DNA of 64,000 bases from Cupriavidus nantongensis (GCF_001598055.1 NZ_CP014844.1:3375642-3439641); one strand, 5' to 3'. Counted from the stretch's first letter, positions 31,912 through 42,990 are shown. Numbers and translations are program-made. The notes: generated from the letters alone by a model not told the origin.

Positions 31912-33804
31912 CTAGCCCTTCAACGCGGCCTGCAACTGTTCCAGCGCGCCCGGATCTTCGATCGTCGTCAGGTCGCCCGGGTCGCGGCCCTCGGCCACGG
32001 CCTGCATCGCACGCCGCAGCAGCTTGCCGGAACGCGTCTTCGGCAGCGCATTGACGAACAACACTCGCGCCGGACGCGCCACCGCGCCCAGTTGCTGCTC
32101 GACCGTCTTCATCAGCTCGCCCTCCAGCGCCAGCCGCGCCTGCGGCGTGGCGGTGCGCGCCGGGTCGCGGGCGATGCAGAACGCCATCGCCACCTGCCCC
32201 TTGAGCGCGTCCTGCACGCCCACCACGGCCACCTCGGCCACCGCGGCGCTGGACGACAGGCTTTCCTCGATCTCGCGCGTGCCCAGCCGGTGGCCGGCGA
32301 CGTTGATCACGTCGTCGGTGCGGCCCAGGATAAAGACGTAGCCGTCGGCGTCGCGCACGCCCCAGTCGAAGGTCGAATAGCACAGCCGGTTCGGCACCGC
32401 CTGCCAGTAGGTGCGCACGAAGCGGTCATCGTCGCCCCAGATCGTGCTCATGCATCCCGGCGGCAGCGGGCCGTCGATCGCGACCACGCCCTTCTGCCCG
32501 GGCGGGCATTCCGCGCCGGTGTTCTCGTCGACGATCTTCAGGTCGTAGCCGTAGGCCGGCACGCCGGGCGAGCCCAGCTTGGGCGGCAGCGCCTCGAGGC
32601 CGCGCTGGATCGCGATGATGGGCCAGCCGGATTCGGTCTGCCAGTAGTTGTCGACCACCGGCTTGCCCAGGCCGTCCTGGATCCAGCGCGCGGTCGGCTC
32701 GTCGAGCGGCTCGCCGGCCAGGAACAGCAGGCGCAGGCTCGACAGGTCGTAGCGCGTCAGCCAGGCCGGGTCCTGCTTCTTCAGCACGCGGATCGCGGTC
32801 GGGGCGCTGAACATCAGGTTGACGCGGTATTGCTCGACCAGGCGCCACAAGATGCCGCCGTCGGGCCGGATCGGCGTGCCCTCGTACATCAGCGTGGCCA
32901 TGCCGGCCAGCAGCGGGCCGCAGACGATATAGCTGTGCCCCACCACCCAGCCGATATCCGACGCGGTGAACATGGTGTCGCCGGCCTTGCCGCAGAAGAT
33001 GTATTCCATCGACGTGGCCAGCGCCACCGCATAGCCGCCGGTATCGCGCTGCACGCCCTTGGGCTTGCCGGTGGTGCCCGAGGTATAGAGCACATAGGAC
33101 GGCTCGCTTGACTCCAGCCACACGCACGGCACCTGCACGCCGGCGACGCGCTCGCGCCACGCCGCGTAGTCTTCGTCGCGCCCTTCGGTGCGGGGCATGT
33201 CCGCCAGTTGCCGGTCGACCAGCAACACCTTCCCGGGCTGGTGCGATGAAAGCCGGATGGCCTCGTCCAGCAGCGGCTTGTACGGCACCACCTTGCCCGC
33301 GCGCGAACCGGCGTCGGCGCTGACCACCACGCGCGGCCGGGCATCCTCGATGCGCGCGGCCAGGCTGACCGAGGCAAAGCCGCCGAACACCACCGAATGG
33401 ATCGCGCCGATGCGCGCGCACGCCAGCATGGCGAAGGCGGCTTCGGGGATCATCGGCATATAGATCAGCACGCGGTCGCCCCGCTGCACGCCCAGTTGCT
33501 GCAGGATCGCGGCCATGCGGCTGACCTCGTCGTGCAGCTCGGCATAGGTGTAGCTGCGGGCCTGGTCGGTCTCGGTCGAGACCCAGTGCAGCGCCGGCTG
33601 GCTGGCGCGGGCCGCCAGGTGGCGGTCGACCGCGTTGTGGCACAGGTTGGTACGCCCGCCGACGAACCAGCGCGTGAAGGGTGCGCGGCTGTTGTCGAGC
33701 ACCTGGCTGAACGGGGTTTCCCAGTCGATGCGTGCCGCCTGTTCGGCCCAGAACCCCTCGGGGTCGGCCAGCGAACGGGCATGCACGGCATGGCTTGCCG
33801 TCAT
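31912..33804 (-). CDS. prpE: Propionyl-CoA synthetase
   Basis: PrpE activates propionate with ATP and CoA. The 630-residue protein has the ANL P-loop in YVLYTSGTTGKPKGVQRD (237-254). The VQRDTGGYAVAL continuation and total length favour PrpE over acetyl-CoA synthetase, which usually has YTSGSTGKPKG. Lys594 in LPKTRSGKL is the acetylation-regulated catalytic lysine of the family. The start at 33804 follows GGAGGAG. It is upstream of, and on the same strand as, the aminobenzoate operon, 175 bp away. There is no obvious functional link. Confidence 0.9.
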   Translation of the reverse strand: MTASHAVHARSLADPEGFWAEQAARIDWETPFSQVLDNSRAPFTRWFVGGRTNLCHNAVDRHLAARASQPALHWVSTETDQARSYTYAELHDEVSRMAAILQQLGVQRGDRVLIYMPMIPEAAFAMLACARIGAIHSVVFGGFASVSLAARIEDARPRVVVSADAGSRAGKVVPYKPLLDEAIRLSSHQPGKVLLVDRQLADMPRTEGRDEDYAAWRERVAGVQVPCVWLESSEPSYVLYTSGTTGKPKGVQRDTGGYAVALATSMEYIFCGKAGDTMFTASDIGWVVGHSYIVCGPLLAGMATLMYEGTPIRPDGGILWRLVEQYRVNLMFSAPTAIRVLKKQDPAWLTRYDLSSLRLLFLAGEPLDEPTARWIQDGLGKPVVDNYWQTESGWPIIAIQRGLEALPPKLGSPGVPAYGYDLKIVDENTGAECPPGQKGVVAIDGPLPPGCMSTIWGDDDRFVRTYWQAVPNRLCYSTFDWGVRDADGYVFILGRTDDVINVAGHRLGTREIEESLSSSAAVAEVAVVGVQDALKGQVAMAFCIARDPARTATPQARLALEGELMKTVEQQLGAVARPARVLFVNALPKTRSGKLLRRAMQAVAEGRDPGDLTTIEDPGALEQLQAALKG

Positions 33805-33914
33805 GTCTGTCTCCTCCGCGTCTGCGGTCGTTGTGATATGCCCGTAGTTTGCCACCGGCCCGGGCGCTCGTGGCCCCGGTTTCCGCGCGCTGTCGCACGG
33901 GGCGGCGCCGGCAC

Positions 33915-33953
33915 ATGAAAAAAGGGGCGTGCCGCCGGCATCGCCCCTTTTGC
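33915..33953 (-). terminator. Terminator downstream of mltD
   Basis: Arms AAAAGGGGCG and (T)CGCCCCTTTT enclose an 11-nt loop (about 33920-33951). On the minus strand TTTTTT follows the stem. It ends mltD transcription before prpE, 52 nt past the mltD stop. Confidence 0.8.
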
Positions 33954-34005
33954 TGTCCCGGCGTCGCGCCGGCATGCATCGCGCCCGAAGTCGGCGCACC
34001 CCAAG

Positions 34006-35691
34006 TCAGCGTGCCTTGACGCCCTTGGCGCTGGCCTTGGTGGTGGTCTTGGCCGACACCTTGGCCACGGCCGGCGCCTTGCCGGCGCGTCGCGGCGAGG
34101 CCTCGACCACCACGCGCTGGCGCGCCTCGCCCTTGCCCTTGGCGGAGACCCGCACCACCTTGCCGGCCTTGCCGGCCTTGCCGGACGGTTCCTTGCGACT
34201 GGCCTGTGTGCTGCGCTCGGCCCGCTCGGCGCGCTCGGCCCGGTCCGCGCGTTCGGCACGGGCCGCGCGCACCGCCCCGGCGCCACGCACCGGCACCATC
34301 AGCACCAGGCTCTGCCCGGCCACCAGCTTGGTGCCGGAGAGCTTGTTCCACGACTGCACCTGCCCGGCCGAGACGCCATAGCGCCGCGCCACCGAGGTCA
34401 CGGTATCGCGCCGGCCGGCGCGCACCACCACGCGGCGCGCATCAGGCAGGTCGGGCTCCATCGCCAGCATGGCGCTGTCGGCAAGCGTAGCGCTGATGTC
34501 CTGGTCATGCCGGCCCGAGCGCGGGATCATCACGGTCGAGCCCGCCTTCAGGCGCATGCCCTTGGGGATGCTGTTGATCTCGCGCAGCGTGTCGGCATCG
34601 ACATTCAGCCGCGCCGCCAGCGATTCCACGCGCTCGCGGCTGTCCACCGTCACCGCGGCCCAGCTCGACAGCCCGCCGCGATAGGTGTTCAGGTTGTACT
34701 GGAAGCGCTCGGCGTTATCGAACGGCAGCAGGATCTGCGGGTTCGACGCGCCCAGGATCACCGGGCGGTTGAACGACGGGTTCAGCGCCTTGAACTCCTC
34801 CACCGACATGTCGGCCAGCTTGGCGGCCAGGTTGACGTCGATATCGCGCGAGGTGGTGACCGTGACGAAGTACGGGTGGTCCGGGATCTCGGGCAGCTTG
34901 ACGCCGTACGCGGCCGGGTTGGCGATGATGTTCTTGACCGCCTGCAGCTTGGGCACGTAGTAGCGGGTCTCGTTGGGCATCGGCAGGCTGGCGTAGTCGG
35001 TCGGCAGCCCGCGCGCCTGGTTGCGCGCGATCGCGCGCGACACCGCGCCCTCGCCCCAGTTATACGCCGCCAGCGCCAGGTGCCAGTCGCCGAACATGTC
35101 GTAGAGCCGCGCCAGGTAGTCGAGCGCGGCGTCGGTCGAGGCCAGCACGTCGCGGCGCTCGTCGCGGAACATGTTCTGCTTCAGGTTGTACGACTTGCCC
35201 GTGCTCGGAATGAACTGCCACATCCCGGCCGCCTTGGCGGTGGACTGCGCCTGCGGATTGAACGCGCTCTCGACGAACGGCAGCAGCGCCAGCTCGGTCG
35301 GCATCTTGCGCTGCTCCAGCTCCTCGACGATGTGATAGAGGTAGCGGCTCGAGCGCCCGACCATCCGTTCCATGTATTCCGGCCGCTGCGCATACCACTG
35401 GGTGCGGTCGTCGACCAGCGTGCCCTCCAGGTCCGTCATGGCAAAGCCGCGCCGGATGCGGTCCCAGATATCGTTGGACGGGCCGCGCAGCCAGTCCAGG
35501 CCGCCCTGGTCGACATTGATGGTGGAAGTGGAAGAGAGCGCGGACTTGTCGCTGAGGGTGTTGAGCGGGTCCCGCTTGGCAGTCTGGGCGGTCGCGGCAC
35601 CGTCGGCGCCTTCAGGCGGCGTGGGGGTGCTGGCGCACGCTGCAAGCAGCGCGGCGCACGCGACCACCGCCAGTAATCGACCAATTTTCAT
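34006..35691 (-). CDS. mltD: Membrane-bound lytic murein transglycosylase D with LysM repeats and a basic tail
   Basis: MltD cleaves peptidoglycan between MurNAc and GlcNAc to form 1,6-anhydro ends. The precursor has 561 residues, against about 450 in E. coli. It has a lipoprotein signal (LLAACAS, acylated Cys19) and the SLT domain with catalytic Glu141 in FVESAFNPQAQS, then MWQFIPSTGKSYNL and YNWGEG. Two LysM domains follow (about 345-390 and 420-467). Residues about 470-561 are an unusual basic low-complexity tail, with AER/RAE repeats and then Lys-Ala-rich sequence ending KASAKGVKAR. It has its own promoter and terminator. Confidence 0.93.
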   Translation of the reverse strand: MKIGRLLAVVACAALLAACASTPTPPEGADGAATAQTAKRDPLNTLSDKSALSSTSTINVDQGGLDWLRGPSNDIWDRIRRGFAMTDLEGTLVDDRTQWYAQRPEYMERMVGRSSRYLYHIVEELEQRKMPTELALLPFVESAFNPQAQSTAKAAGMWQFIPSTGKSYNLKQNMFRDERRDVLASTDAALDYLARLYDMFGDWHLALAAYNWGEGAVSRAIARNQARGLPTDYASLPMPNETRYYVPKLQAVKNIIANPAAYGVKLPEIPDHPYFVTVTTSRDIDVNLAAKLADMSVEEFKALNPSFNRPVILGASNPQILLPFDNAERFQYNLNTYRGGLSSWAAVTVDSRERVESLAARLNVDADTLREINSIPKGMRLKAGSTVMIPRSGRHDQDISATLADSAMLAMEPDLPDARRVVVRAGRRDTVTSVARRYGVSAGQVQSWNKLSGTKLVAGQSLVLMVPVRGAGAVRAARAERADRAERAERAERSTQASRKEPSGKAGKAGKVVRVSAKGKGEARQRVVVEASPRRAGKAPAVAKVSAKTTTKASAKGVKAR

Positions 35692-35726
35692 TAAGTTCTC
35701 AAATCGTGACGCTAAAAGGTTGCGTG

Positions 35727-35755
35727 ATGCTAAAAAAAACCGCGTATCGCGTCAA
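35727..35755 (-). promoter_or_regulatory. Candidate mltD promoter
   Basis: On the minus strand TTGACG (35750-35755) and TAGCAT (35727-35732) are separated by 17 bp, ending 35 bp before the mltD ATG. The spacer contains a run of eight T next to a short CGCG-ATA-CGCG stem. That stem could also serve as a weak terminator of gloB. Confidence 0.55.
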
Positions 35756-35833
35756 TCAGATTTTCCACATAGACAGTATCCGCCCGACCGCCGCCGTGCC
35801 TTGTGCCGCAAGGCATGGCGGGCTGGTGGCAGG

Positions 35834-36634
35834 TCAGCGGAAATTGTCTTTCCAGCCGCGCAGCGCACCGAACGCTTGCGCATCGCCCGTGGTGGTTCCG
35901 CCGTGCGCCGACAGCGCGGCACGCACCGCCGGTTCGCGCGAGCGCAGGAACGGGTTGACCTGGCGCTCATGCGCGATGGTGGTCGGCAGCGTCGGCCGGT
36001 CCGCGGCGCGCAGCGCCTCGACGCGTTGCTCCCACGCCTCGAGCGCGGCATTGCCGGGCTCCACCGCGCGCGCGAAGCGCACATTGCTGCGCGTGTATTC
36101 GTGCGCGCAATAGACGCGGGTGTCGCCGGGCAGCGCGGCCAGCTTGTCGAGCGACGCCAGCATCTGCGCCGGCGTGCCTTCGAACAGGCGCCCGCAGCCG
36201 CTGGCGAACAGGGTATCGCCGCAGAACACTGCCGGGCCGGCTTCGCCCAGGTCCGCAACGTAGGCGATATGGCCGGCGGTGTGGCCGGGCACGTCCAGTA
36301 CGCGCAGCGTCAGCGCCGGCGCCTCGAGCGTCGCCACGTCGCCCTCGCGCAGCGCCCGGGTGCGCCCGCCGATACGCTCGCCCGCCGGCCCCAGCACCGG
36401 CAGCGCTTCGCCCGACGGCGCGCGCGGATGCGCCGCCAGCAGCTCGGCCACGCCGCCCTGGTGATCGCCGTGGTGATGGGTGATTACAATAGCGCCCAGA
36501 GCCAGACCGCTTTGCGCCAGGAAGCGCTCCACCGGCGCGGCCTCGCCAGGATCGACCACGGCGGCGCAGTGCCCGTCGTGGATGGCCCAGATATAGTTAT
36601 CCTGGAACGCCGGGATCGGCTCAACCTTCAACAT
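35834..36634 (-). CDS. gloB: Hydroxyacylglutathione hydrolase (glyoxalase II)
   Basis: GloB hydrolyses S-lactoylglutathione to lactate and glutathione, the second step of methylglyoxal detoxification. The 266-residue protein begins [16 protein letters not shown], as the family does. It has the binuclear metal motif [10 protein letters not shown], then [24 protein letters not shown] and [10 protein letters not shown] choose the ATG at 36634 because AGGAG lies 7 nt before it. The in-frame ATG at 36640 is only 1 nt from that site. The gene is divergent from a methyltransferase with only 12 bp between the start codons. Confidence 0.93.
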   Translation of the reverse strand: MLKVEPIPAFQDNYIWAIHDGHCAAVVDPGEAAPVERFLAQSGLALGAIVITHHHGDHQGGVAELLAAHPRAPSGEALPVLGPAGERIGGRTRALREGDVATLEAPALTLRVLDVPGHTAGHIAYVADLGEAGPAVFCGDTLFASGCGRLFEGTPAQMLASLDKLAALPGDTRVYCAHEYTRSNVRFARAVEPGNAALEAWEQRVEALRAADRPTLPTTIAHERQVNPFLRSREPAVRAALSAHGGTTTGDAQAFGALRGWKDNFR

Positions 36635-36646
36635 GCGCATGCTCCT

Positions 36647-37447
36647 ATGTCCAATCGTCCCAATCACCCGATTGTAAGCTGGGAAGACTGGCTGGCCTCG
36701 CCGCCCGGCGAGTACATGCTGCGCTGGGAGGCGCAGCAGTACGACCGGACCGTGGCCGACATCTTCGGCTATCACGCGGTCCAGCTGGGACTGCCCTATA
36801 TCGACACCCTGCGCGAGAACCGGATGCCGTTCTCGGCGCTGGCGCTGGACCCGTCCAGCGGCCCGCACGGGCCCCGCGCCGCACATCCGGACGCGCGCCA
36901 GCTGCTGTGCCGCTTCGACGAACTGCCGTTCGACACCCAGAGCCTCGACCTGGTCACCCTGCCCCACATCCTGGAGTTCGCCGAAGACCCGCACGAAGTG
37001 CTGCGCGAAGTCTCGCGGGTGCTGATGCCCGAGGGCCGCGTGGTGGTGACCTGCTTCAACCCGATGAGCCTGTGGGGCGCGCGCCAGAGCATGAACCGGC
37101 TCGGGGCCACGCCGTTCCTGCCGACCGACGCGCAGCAGATCGGCTTCGTGCGCATCAAGGACTGGCTCAAGCTGCTCGGCTTCGATATCATCCGCGGCCG
37201 CTTCGGCTGCTATTGCCCGCCGTACCGCACCGACCGCTGGCTGCAGCGCGCCGCCTTCATGGAAAAGGCCGGCGACCGCTGGTGGCCGATCTTCGGCGCG
37301 GTCTATATGATTTCGGCGATCAAGCGCGTGCGCAATATCCGCCTGGTCGGACCCGCGTGGAAGACCAAGCCGGCGCTGGCGCCGGTGTCGGCCCCGGTGG
37401 CCACGCCCACCGGCACCCACGGCAAGACCCCGGGCAAGCAACGCTGA
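36647..37447 (+). CDS. Class I SAM-dependent methyltransferase (Methyltransf_11 type)
   Basis: This 266-residue protein resembles the SAM methyltransferase conserved between gloB and rnhA in proteobacteria. It has [20 protein letters not shown] and [20 protein letters not shown], the usual post-II and motif III segments. Motif I is weak. The N-terminus [22 protein letters not shown] is typical of this subgroup. No Shine-Dalgarno sequence precedes the ATG: the upstream bases are the gloB start. The substrate is unknown. It is followed by rnhA and dnaQ. Confidence 0.8.
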   Translation: MSNRPNHPIVSWEDWLASPPGEYMLRWEAQQYDRTVADIFGYHAVQLGLPYIDTLRENRMPFSALALDPSSGPHGPRAAHPDARQLLCRFDELPFDTQSLDLVTLPHILEFAEDPHEVLREVSRVLMPEGRVVVTCFNPMSLWGARQSMNRLGATPFLPTDAQQIGFVRIKDWLKLLGFDIIRGRFGCYCPPYRTDRWLQRAAFMEKAGDRWWPIFGAVYMISAIKRVRNIRLVGPAWKTKPALAPVSAPVATPTGTHGKTPGKQR

Positions 37448-37525
37448 CGCGGTGCGGCCGCGCGCGCCCTGCCCTATCGGCTTTCAATGCGCCGCCCGAC
37501 CCGCGGGCGGCCACCACGGAATCAC

Positions 37526-37963
37526 ATGCAAGAAGTCACGATCTACTCCGACGGCGCCTGCAAGGGCAATCCCGGCCGCGGCGGCTGGGGCGCAGTGCTG
37601 GTCGCCGGCACCAGCGAGAAAGAGCTGTTCGGCGGCGAGCCGAACACCACCAACAACCGCATGGAAATGACCGCGGTGATCGAAGCGCTGCGCGCGCTCA
37701 AGCGGCCCTGCGTGGTGCGCGTCTATACCGATTCCCAGTACGTGCAGAAAGGCATCAGCGAATGGCTGCCCGGCTGGAAGGCGCGCGGCTGGAAGACCGC
37801 CGACAAGAAGCCGGTCAAGAATGCCGACCTGTGGCAGGCGCTGGACACCCTGGCGCAGCCGCACCAGATCTCCTGGCACTGGGTGCGCGGCCACAACGGC
37901 CACCCCGGCAACGAGCGCGCCGACGCGCTCGCCAACCGCGGCGTCGAATCGATCGGCCGCTGA
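37526..37963 (+). CDS. rnhA: Ribonuclease HI
   Basis: RNase HI cuts RNA in RNA-DNA hybrids. The 145-residue protein has all four catalytic acids: Asp9 in [12 protein letters not shown], Glu in NRMEMTA, Asp in YTDSQYV and Asp in NERADALA. The start at 37526 ([10 protein letters not shown]) matches the family; the frame is open 13 codons further upstream. It is followed 66 bp later by dnaQ, the common rnhA-dnaQ pairing, here collinear and not divergent as in E. coli. Confidence 0.96.
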   Translation: MQEVTIYSDGACKGNPGRGGWGAVLVAGTSEKELFGGEPNTTNNRMEMTAVIEALRALKRPCVVRVYTDSQYVQKGISEWLPGWKARGWKTADKKPVKNADLWQALDTLAQPHQISWHWVRGHNGHPGNERADALANRGVESIGR

Positions 37964-38029
37964 CCGCAACCTGCAGCACCACCAACAACAAGCGCGGAAC
38001 GCCCGCCCCGCTCCGCTAGAATGCCCGCC

Positions 38030-38761
38030 ATGCGACAAATCGTTCTCGATACCGAAACCACCGGCCTGAATGCCGCCACTGGCGACCGCCTGATCGAAAT
38101 CGGCTGCGTCGAGCTGATGAACCGCCGCCTGACGGGACGCCACCTGCACTTCTACGTCAACCCCGAGCGCGATATCGACGAGGGCGCGATCGCGGTGCAC
38201 GGCATCACCGTCGAGTTCCTGGCCGACAAGCCGCGCTTCGCCGAGGTCGTCCACGACATCCGCGAGTTCGTGCAGGACGCCGAGCTGATCATCCACAACG
38301 CGCAGTTCGACCTGGGCTTCCTCGACATGGAATTCCAGCTGCTGGGCCTGCCGCCGTTCCGCCAGCATGTCGGCAACGTGATCGATACCTTGCGCGAAGC
38401 CCGCCAGATGTTCCCGGGCAAGCGCAACTCGCTGGATGCGCTGTGCGAGCGCCTCGGCATCAGCAATGCCCACCGCACGCTGCACGGCGCACTGCTGGAC
38501 GCCGAACTGCTGGCCGAGGTCTACCTGGCGATGACGCGCGGCCAGGATTCGCTGGTGATCGACACGCTCGACAGCGGCACCGGCCAGGGCGGCGTGGTCA
38601 CCGCCGCCGACCTGTCCACGCTGGCCTTGCCGGTGCTGCGCGCCACGGCCGAGGAACAGCAAGCCCACCTGGCCCTGCTGAAGGGACTGGACAAGGCCAG
38701 CGGCGGCAAGACGGTCTGGCAGGACGATCCTGCCGAAGCCCCGGGGACGCTGGCCGCGTAA
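38030..38761 (+). CDS. dnaQ: DNA polymerase III epsilon subunit (proofreading exonuclease)
   Basis: DnaQ is the 3'-5' proofreading exonuclease of the replicative polymerase. The protein of about 243 residues has the DEDDh exonuclease motifs: ExoI VLDTETTGL, ExoII in IIHNAQFDLGFLD and ExoIII in HRTLHGALLDAELLAEVY. The C-terminal segment that binds the alpha subunit follows. ATG codons at 38021 and 38030 are both possible; the second gives the family-like MRQIVLDTE, and neither has a strong ribosome site. Confidence 0.95.
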   Translation: MRQIVLDTETTGLNAATGDRLIEIGCVELMNRRLTGRHLHFYVNPERDIDEGAIAVHGITVEFLADKPRFAEVVHDIREFVQDAELIIHNAQFDLGFLDMEFQLLGLPPFRQHVGNVIDTLREARQMFPGKRNSLDALCERLGISNAHRTLHGALLDAELLAEVYLAMTRGQDSLVIDTLDSGTGQGGVVTAADLSTLALPVLRATAEEQQAHLALLKGLDKASGGKTVWQDDPAEAPGTLAA

Positions 38762-38779
38762 GAAAATTCAAAAAAGGGC

Positions 38780-38808
38780 TTTACAAGATACAGGAACCTC
38801 TGCATAAT
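38780..38808 (+). promoter_or_regulatory. Promoter of tRNA-Val
   Basis: TTTACA (38780-38785) and CATAAT (38803-38808) are separated by 17 bp, with transcription expected near 38815, about 50 nt before the tRNA. It starts 19 bp after the dnaQ stop. Confidence 0.7.
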
Positions 38809-38863
38809 CTCATTTCTCTGCTGCACGACGGCAACGATACAACGCCAACGACGGCGCAGACAG

Positions 38864-38938
38864 GGGTGGTTAGCTCAGCGGTAGAGCACTGCCTTCACAC
38901 GGCAGGGGTCACAGGTTCAATCCCTGTACCACCCACCA
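38864..38938 (+). tRNA. tRNA-Val (CAC)
   Basis: A complete cloverleaf is present. The acceptor arms GGGTGGT and ACCACCC pair and are followed by A-CCA, which is encoded. The D arm is GCTC/GAGC. The anticodon stem CTGCC/GGCAG encloses TTCACAC, giving anticodon CAC (valine, codon GTG). The T arm contains GGTTCAATC. The length is 75 nt with CCA. Confidence 0.97.
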
Positions 38939-38944
38939 GTTTCA

Positions 38945-38972
38945 AAAAGCCAGCCTCGCGCTGGCTTTTTTC
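38945..38972 (+). terminator. Terminator of tRNA-Val
   Basis: Stem AAAAAGCCAGC/GCTGGCTTTTTT with a 5-nt loop begins 6 nt after the tRNA and ends in a T-run. Confidence 0.9.
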
Positions 38973-39170
38973 ATTTCCGCATTAATTCCCCGCCCTTTCC
39001 GAAAGCGCCCCACTTTGCCGCAATTGCACCCTGTTGCTGTTGCAAACAGTTTCGAAATGCCGCTTGACTTCTGCTAATCTACTTTTCACATCACCAAGCT
39101 GGCGATTCCACTCGCGAGCGGGTCGATGGACGGGAACACCGGGTCAGTGCGCACAAGAAAGAAGTCAATC

Positions 39171-41171
39171 ATGCAGCACTCTTTGAAGTATCGGATGGCG
39201 TTGGCCACGGCGGGGGTGGTGACGCTGATCATCGTGCTGCGCGCGCTCTACGCCCAGTACTACGCCTATGACAGCCTGAAGAACCTGCTGCAGGCGCAGC
39301 AGGACACGCTGGTCGAGATGGTCGCCGAGCAGCTCGATGAAAAGCTGCAGGGCCGCGCCGCCGTGCTGCACCGGGTGGCACGCCAGTTCTCCGCGCTCCA
39401 GGGCGCCAAACCGGCCGATTTGCGCAGGGCGGCGCAAGGGCTGGTGGAAATTCCCGAAACCTTCAATGCCGTGTTCCTGGCGTCGCCCGATGGCGAACTG
39501 ACGTTCAGCACCGCCGTGCCGGATGGCGTGCGCCTGCGCGTCAACGACCGCGACTATTTCCGCGATGTCCTGCGCGGCCAGTCGTTCGCGGTGTCGGACC
39601 TGATCCAGGGCAGGCAGACCGATGCACCGGGCGTGGTGCTGGCGGTGCCGATGCTGGGGCCCGCCGGCGAACTGCGCGGCGTGGTCGGCGGTGTGCTGAA
39701 CCTGGCGGACAGCAACTTCCTGCGCGAGCTGTCGCACAGCCGGGTGGGCACCACCGGCAGCTTCTGCCTGGTGTCCGCCGGCCCCAACCCCCGCTATGCG
39801 ATGCATCCCGACATCTCGCGCGTGCTGGCGCCGGCGCGCGCCATCGGCGAAGCCTGCGGCGCCGAGCAGCCGCCCGCGCTGCTGGAAAGCCTGACGCCGA
39901 CCCAGCCGATCGTCGCACGCTACCTGCTGGCCGCCAACGGCTGGGAGGTGGTGGCGGTGCTGCCCGCGGCCGAGGCCTATGCGCCGCTGCTCAAGGTGCG
40001 CAAGCGGACTCTGGTGATGGGGGCGATCACCATGGTGATCGCGGCCGGGCTGATGTGGCTGGTGATGTGGCGGCTGCTGGCGCCGCTGCAGCGGCTGCAC
40101 CGCGCGGTGCGCCGGCTCGGCACCGACCCGGCAGCGGTGGCGGACCTGCCGGTCGGCCGTGCCGACGAGATCGGCGAACTGGCGTCGAGCTTTGCCGAGG
40201 TGGTGGCCCGGCTGTCGGAGCGCGAGGCCGCGCTGCAGGCCGCCAAGGACCGTGCCGCCGCCAGCGAGAAGCGCATCGAGGCGATTGCCAACCATGTGCC
40301 GGACTTTATCTCGTTCATCGACATGCAGCAGCGCTACGTCTTCGTCAACGAGGCGTATGCACGGCGCTACGGCGTGCCGGCGCAGCAGATCGTGGGGCTA
40401 TCGCTGCGCGAACTGTGGGGCACGCAGGAATACCTGGCCTGCCAGCCATACCTGCAGCAAGCCGGCTCCGGCCAGGCCGTGACCTTTACCCGCGAAAGCG
40501 CGGACGGCACCGAATGCATCGAGATCACCTGCCAGCCGGCGTGGAACGATGCCCAGGACACCGTGGTCGGTCTGCACATGTTCGGGCGCAACGTCACGCA
40601 CGAGCGCGAGAAACTGCGCAGCCTGGAAGCACAAACCGTGTCCGACTACCTGACCGGCCTGCTCAACCGCAAGGGCTTCGACCGGCGCCTGGCCGAAGCC
40701 ATGGCACGCACCGGCACCAGCGCGTGCCCGCTGGCGCTGCTGCTGGTCGACCTGGACGACTTCAAGGCGGTCAACGACACCCACGGCCACCCGATCGGCG
40801 ACCAGCTGCTGGTGGCGTTCGCGCAGCGCCTGCGCGCCTGCGTACGAAAGGGCGATGCGGTCGCACGCATCGGTGGCGACGAGTTCGCGGTGATCCTTGA
40901 CGGCATTGCCGACCGCCATGCCATGGCGTCGGTGGCCAACACCATCGTGCAGGCCGCGCGCATGCCGTTCGTGATCGATGGCCACACGCTGGCGGCATCG
41001 GCCAGCGTCGGCGCAGCGCTGCGCGATGCAAGGCACGCCATGACCGTGAGCGAGCTGTTCCTGCACGCCGACATGGCGCTGTATGAAGCCAAGCGGCATG
41101 GCAAGGCGCGCTATGCCGCGCAGTCGGCCGATACGGCAGAGCCGGCGGGGCTGGCGTCGCAGGAAGGCTAG
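39171..41171 (+). CDS. Membrane diguanylate cyclase: sensor domain, HAMP, PAS, GGDEF
   Basis: The protein probably makes cyclic di-GMP from two GTP in response to a periplasmic signal. It has about 666 residues from the ATG at 39171 (an in-frame ATG at 39126 is possible). There is a membrane helix at about 8-27, a Cache-like periplasmic domain (about 40-270, with LRVNDRDYFRDVLRG), a second helix (about 285-305), HAMP, a PAS domain (about 370-490) and a C-terminal GGDEF domain. The active site is intact (GGDEF, 568-572). An inhibitory RxxD site (RKGD, 559-562) lies five residues before it. An extended -10 (TGCTAATCT, 39072-39080) may drive it. It seems to be a single-gene unit. Confidence 0.9.
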   Translation: MQHSLKYRMALATAGVVTLIIVLRALYAQYYAYDSLKNLLQAQQDTLVEMVAEQLDEKLQGRAAVLHRVARQFSALQGAKPADLRRAAQGLVEIPETFNAVFLASPDGELTFSTAVPDGVRLRVNDRDYFRDVLRGQSFAVSDLIQGRQTDAPGVVLAVPMLGPAGELRGVVGGVLNLADSNFLRELSHSRVGTTGSFCLVSAGPNPRYAMHPDISRVLAPARAIGEACGAEQPPALLESLTPTQPIVARYLLAANGWEVVAVLPAAEAYAPLLKVRKRTLVMGAITMVIAAGLMWLVMWRLLAPLQRLHRAVRRLGTDPAAVADLPVGRADEIGELASSFAEVVARLSEREAALQAAKDRAAASEKRIEAIANHVPDFISFIDMQQRYVFVNEAYARRYGVPAQQIVGLSLRELWGTQEYLACQPYLQQAGSGQAVTFTRESADGTECIEITCQPAWNDAQDTVVGLHMFGRNVTHEREKLRSLEAQTVSDYLTGLLNRKGFDRRLAEAMARTGTSACPLALLLVDLDDFKAVNDTHGHPIGDQLLVAFAQRLRACVRKGDAVARIGGDEFAVILDGIADRHAMASVANTIVQAARMPFVIDGHTLAASASVGAALRDARHAMTVSELFLHADMALYEAKRHGKARYAAQSADTAEPAGLASQEG

Positions 41172-41197
41172 CGCCGACGGAATGAATGCGGGGGGTT

Positions 41198-41227
41198 GCT
41201 CCCTCTCCCGCAAGCGGGAGAAGGAGC
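41198..41227. repeat. REP-like palindrome (copy 1)
   Basis: GCTCCCTCTCCCGC and GCGGGAGAAGGAGC form a 14-bp stem with one mismatch and a 2-nt loop, between the converging diguanylate cyclase and glpV genes. A related palindrome with the same CTCTCCCGC core lies at 48477-48502. It may serve as a bidirectional terminator. Confidence 0.65.
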
Positions 41228-41250
41228 ACCCAATGGGTCATTCAGCCCGC

Positions 41251-42990
<1,740 letters not shown>

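Noticed and set aside
35731..35750. T8 run with CGCG-ATA-CGCG as a strong gloB terminator
   Set aside because: The stem is only 4 bp and overlaps a good mltD promoter spacer; it was noted only as a weak possibility.
36635..36640. gloB start at the ATG ending at 36640
   Set aside because: It is only 1 nt from the AGGAG site; the next ATG has the proper 7-nt spacing and the family-like N-terminus.
38864..39130. tRNA-Val as an integration site
   Set aside because: No integrase, no repeat of the tRNA 3' end nearby and no change of base composition; the same holds for tRNA-Ser at 61266-61356.
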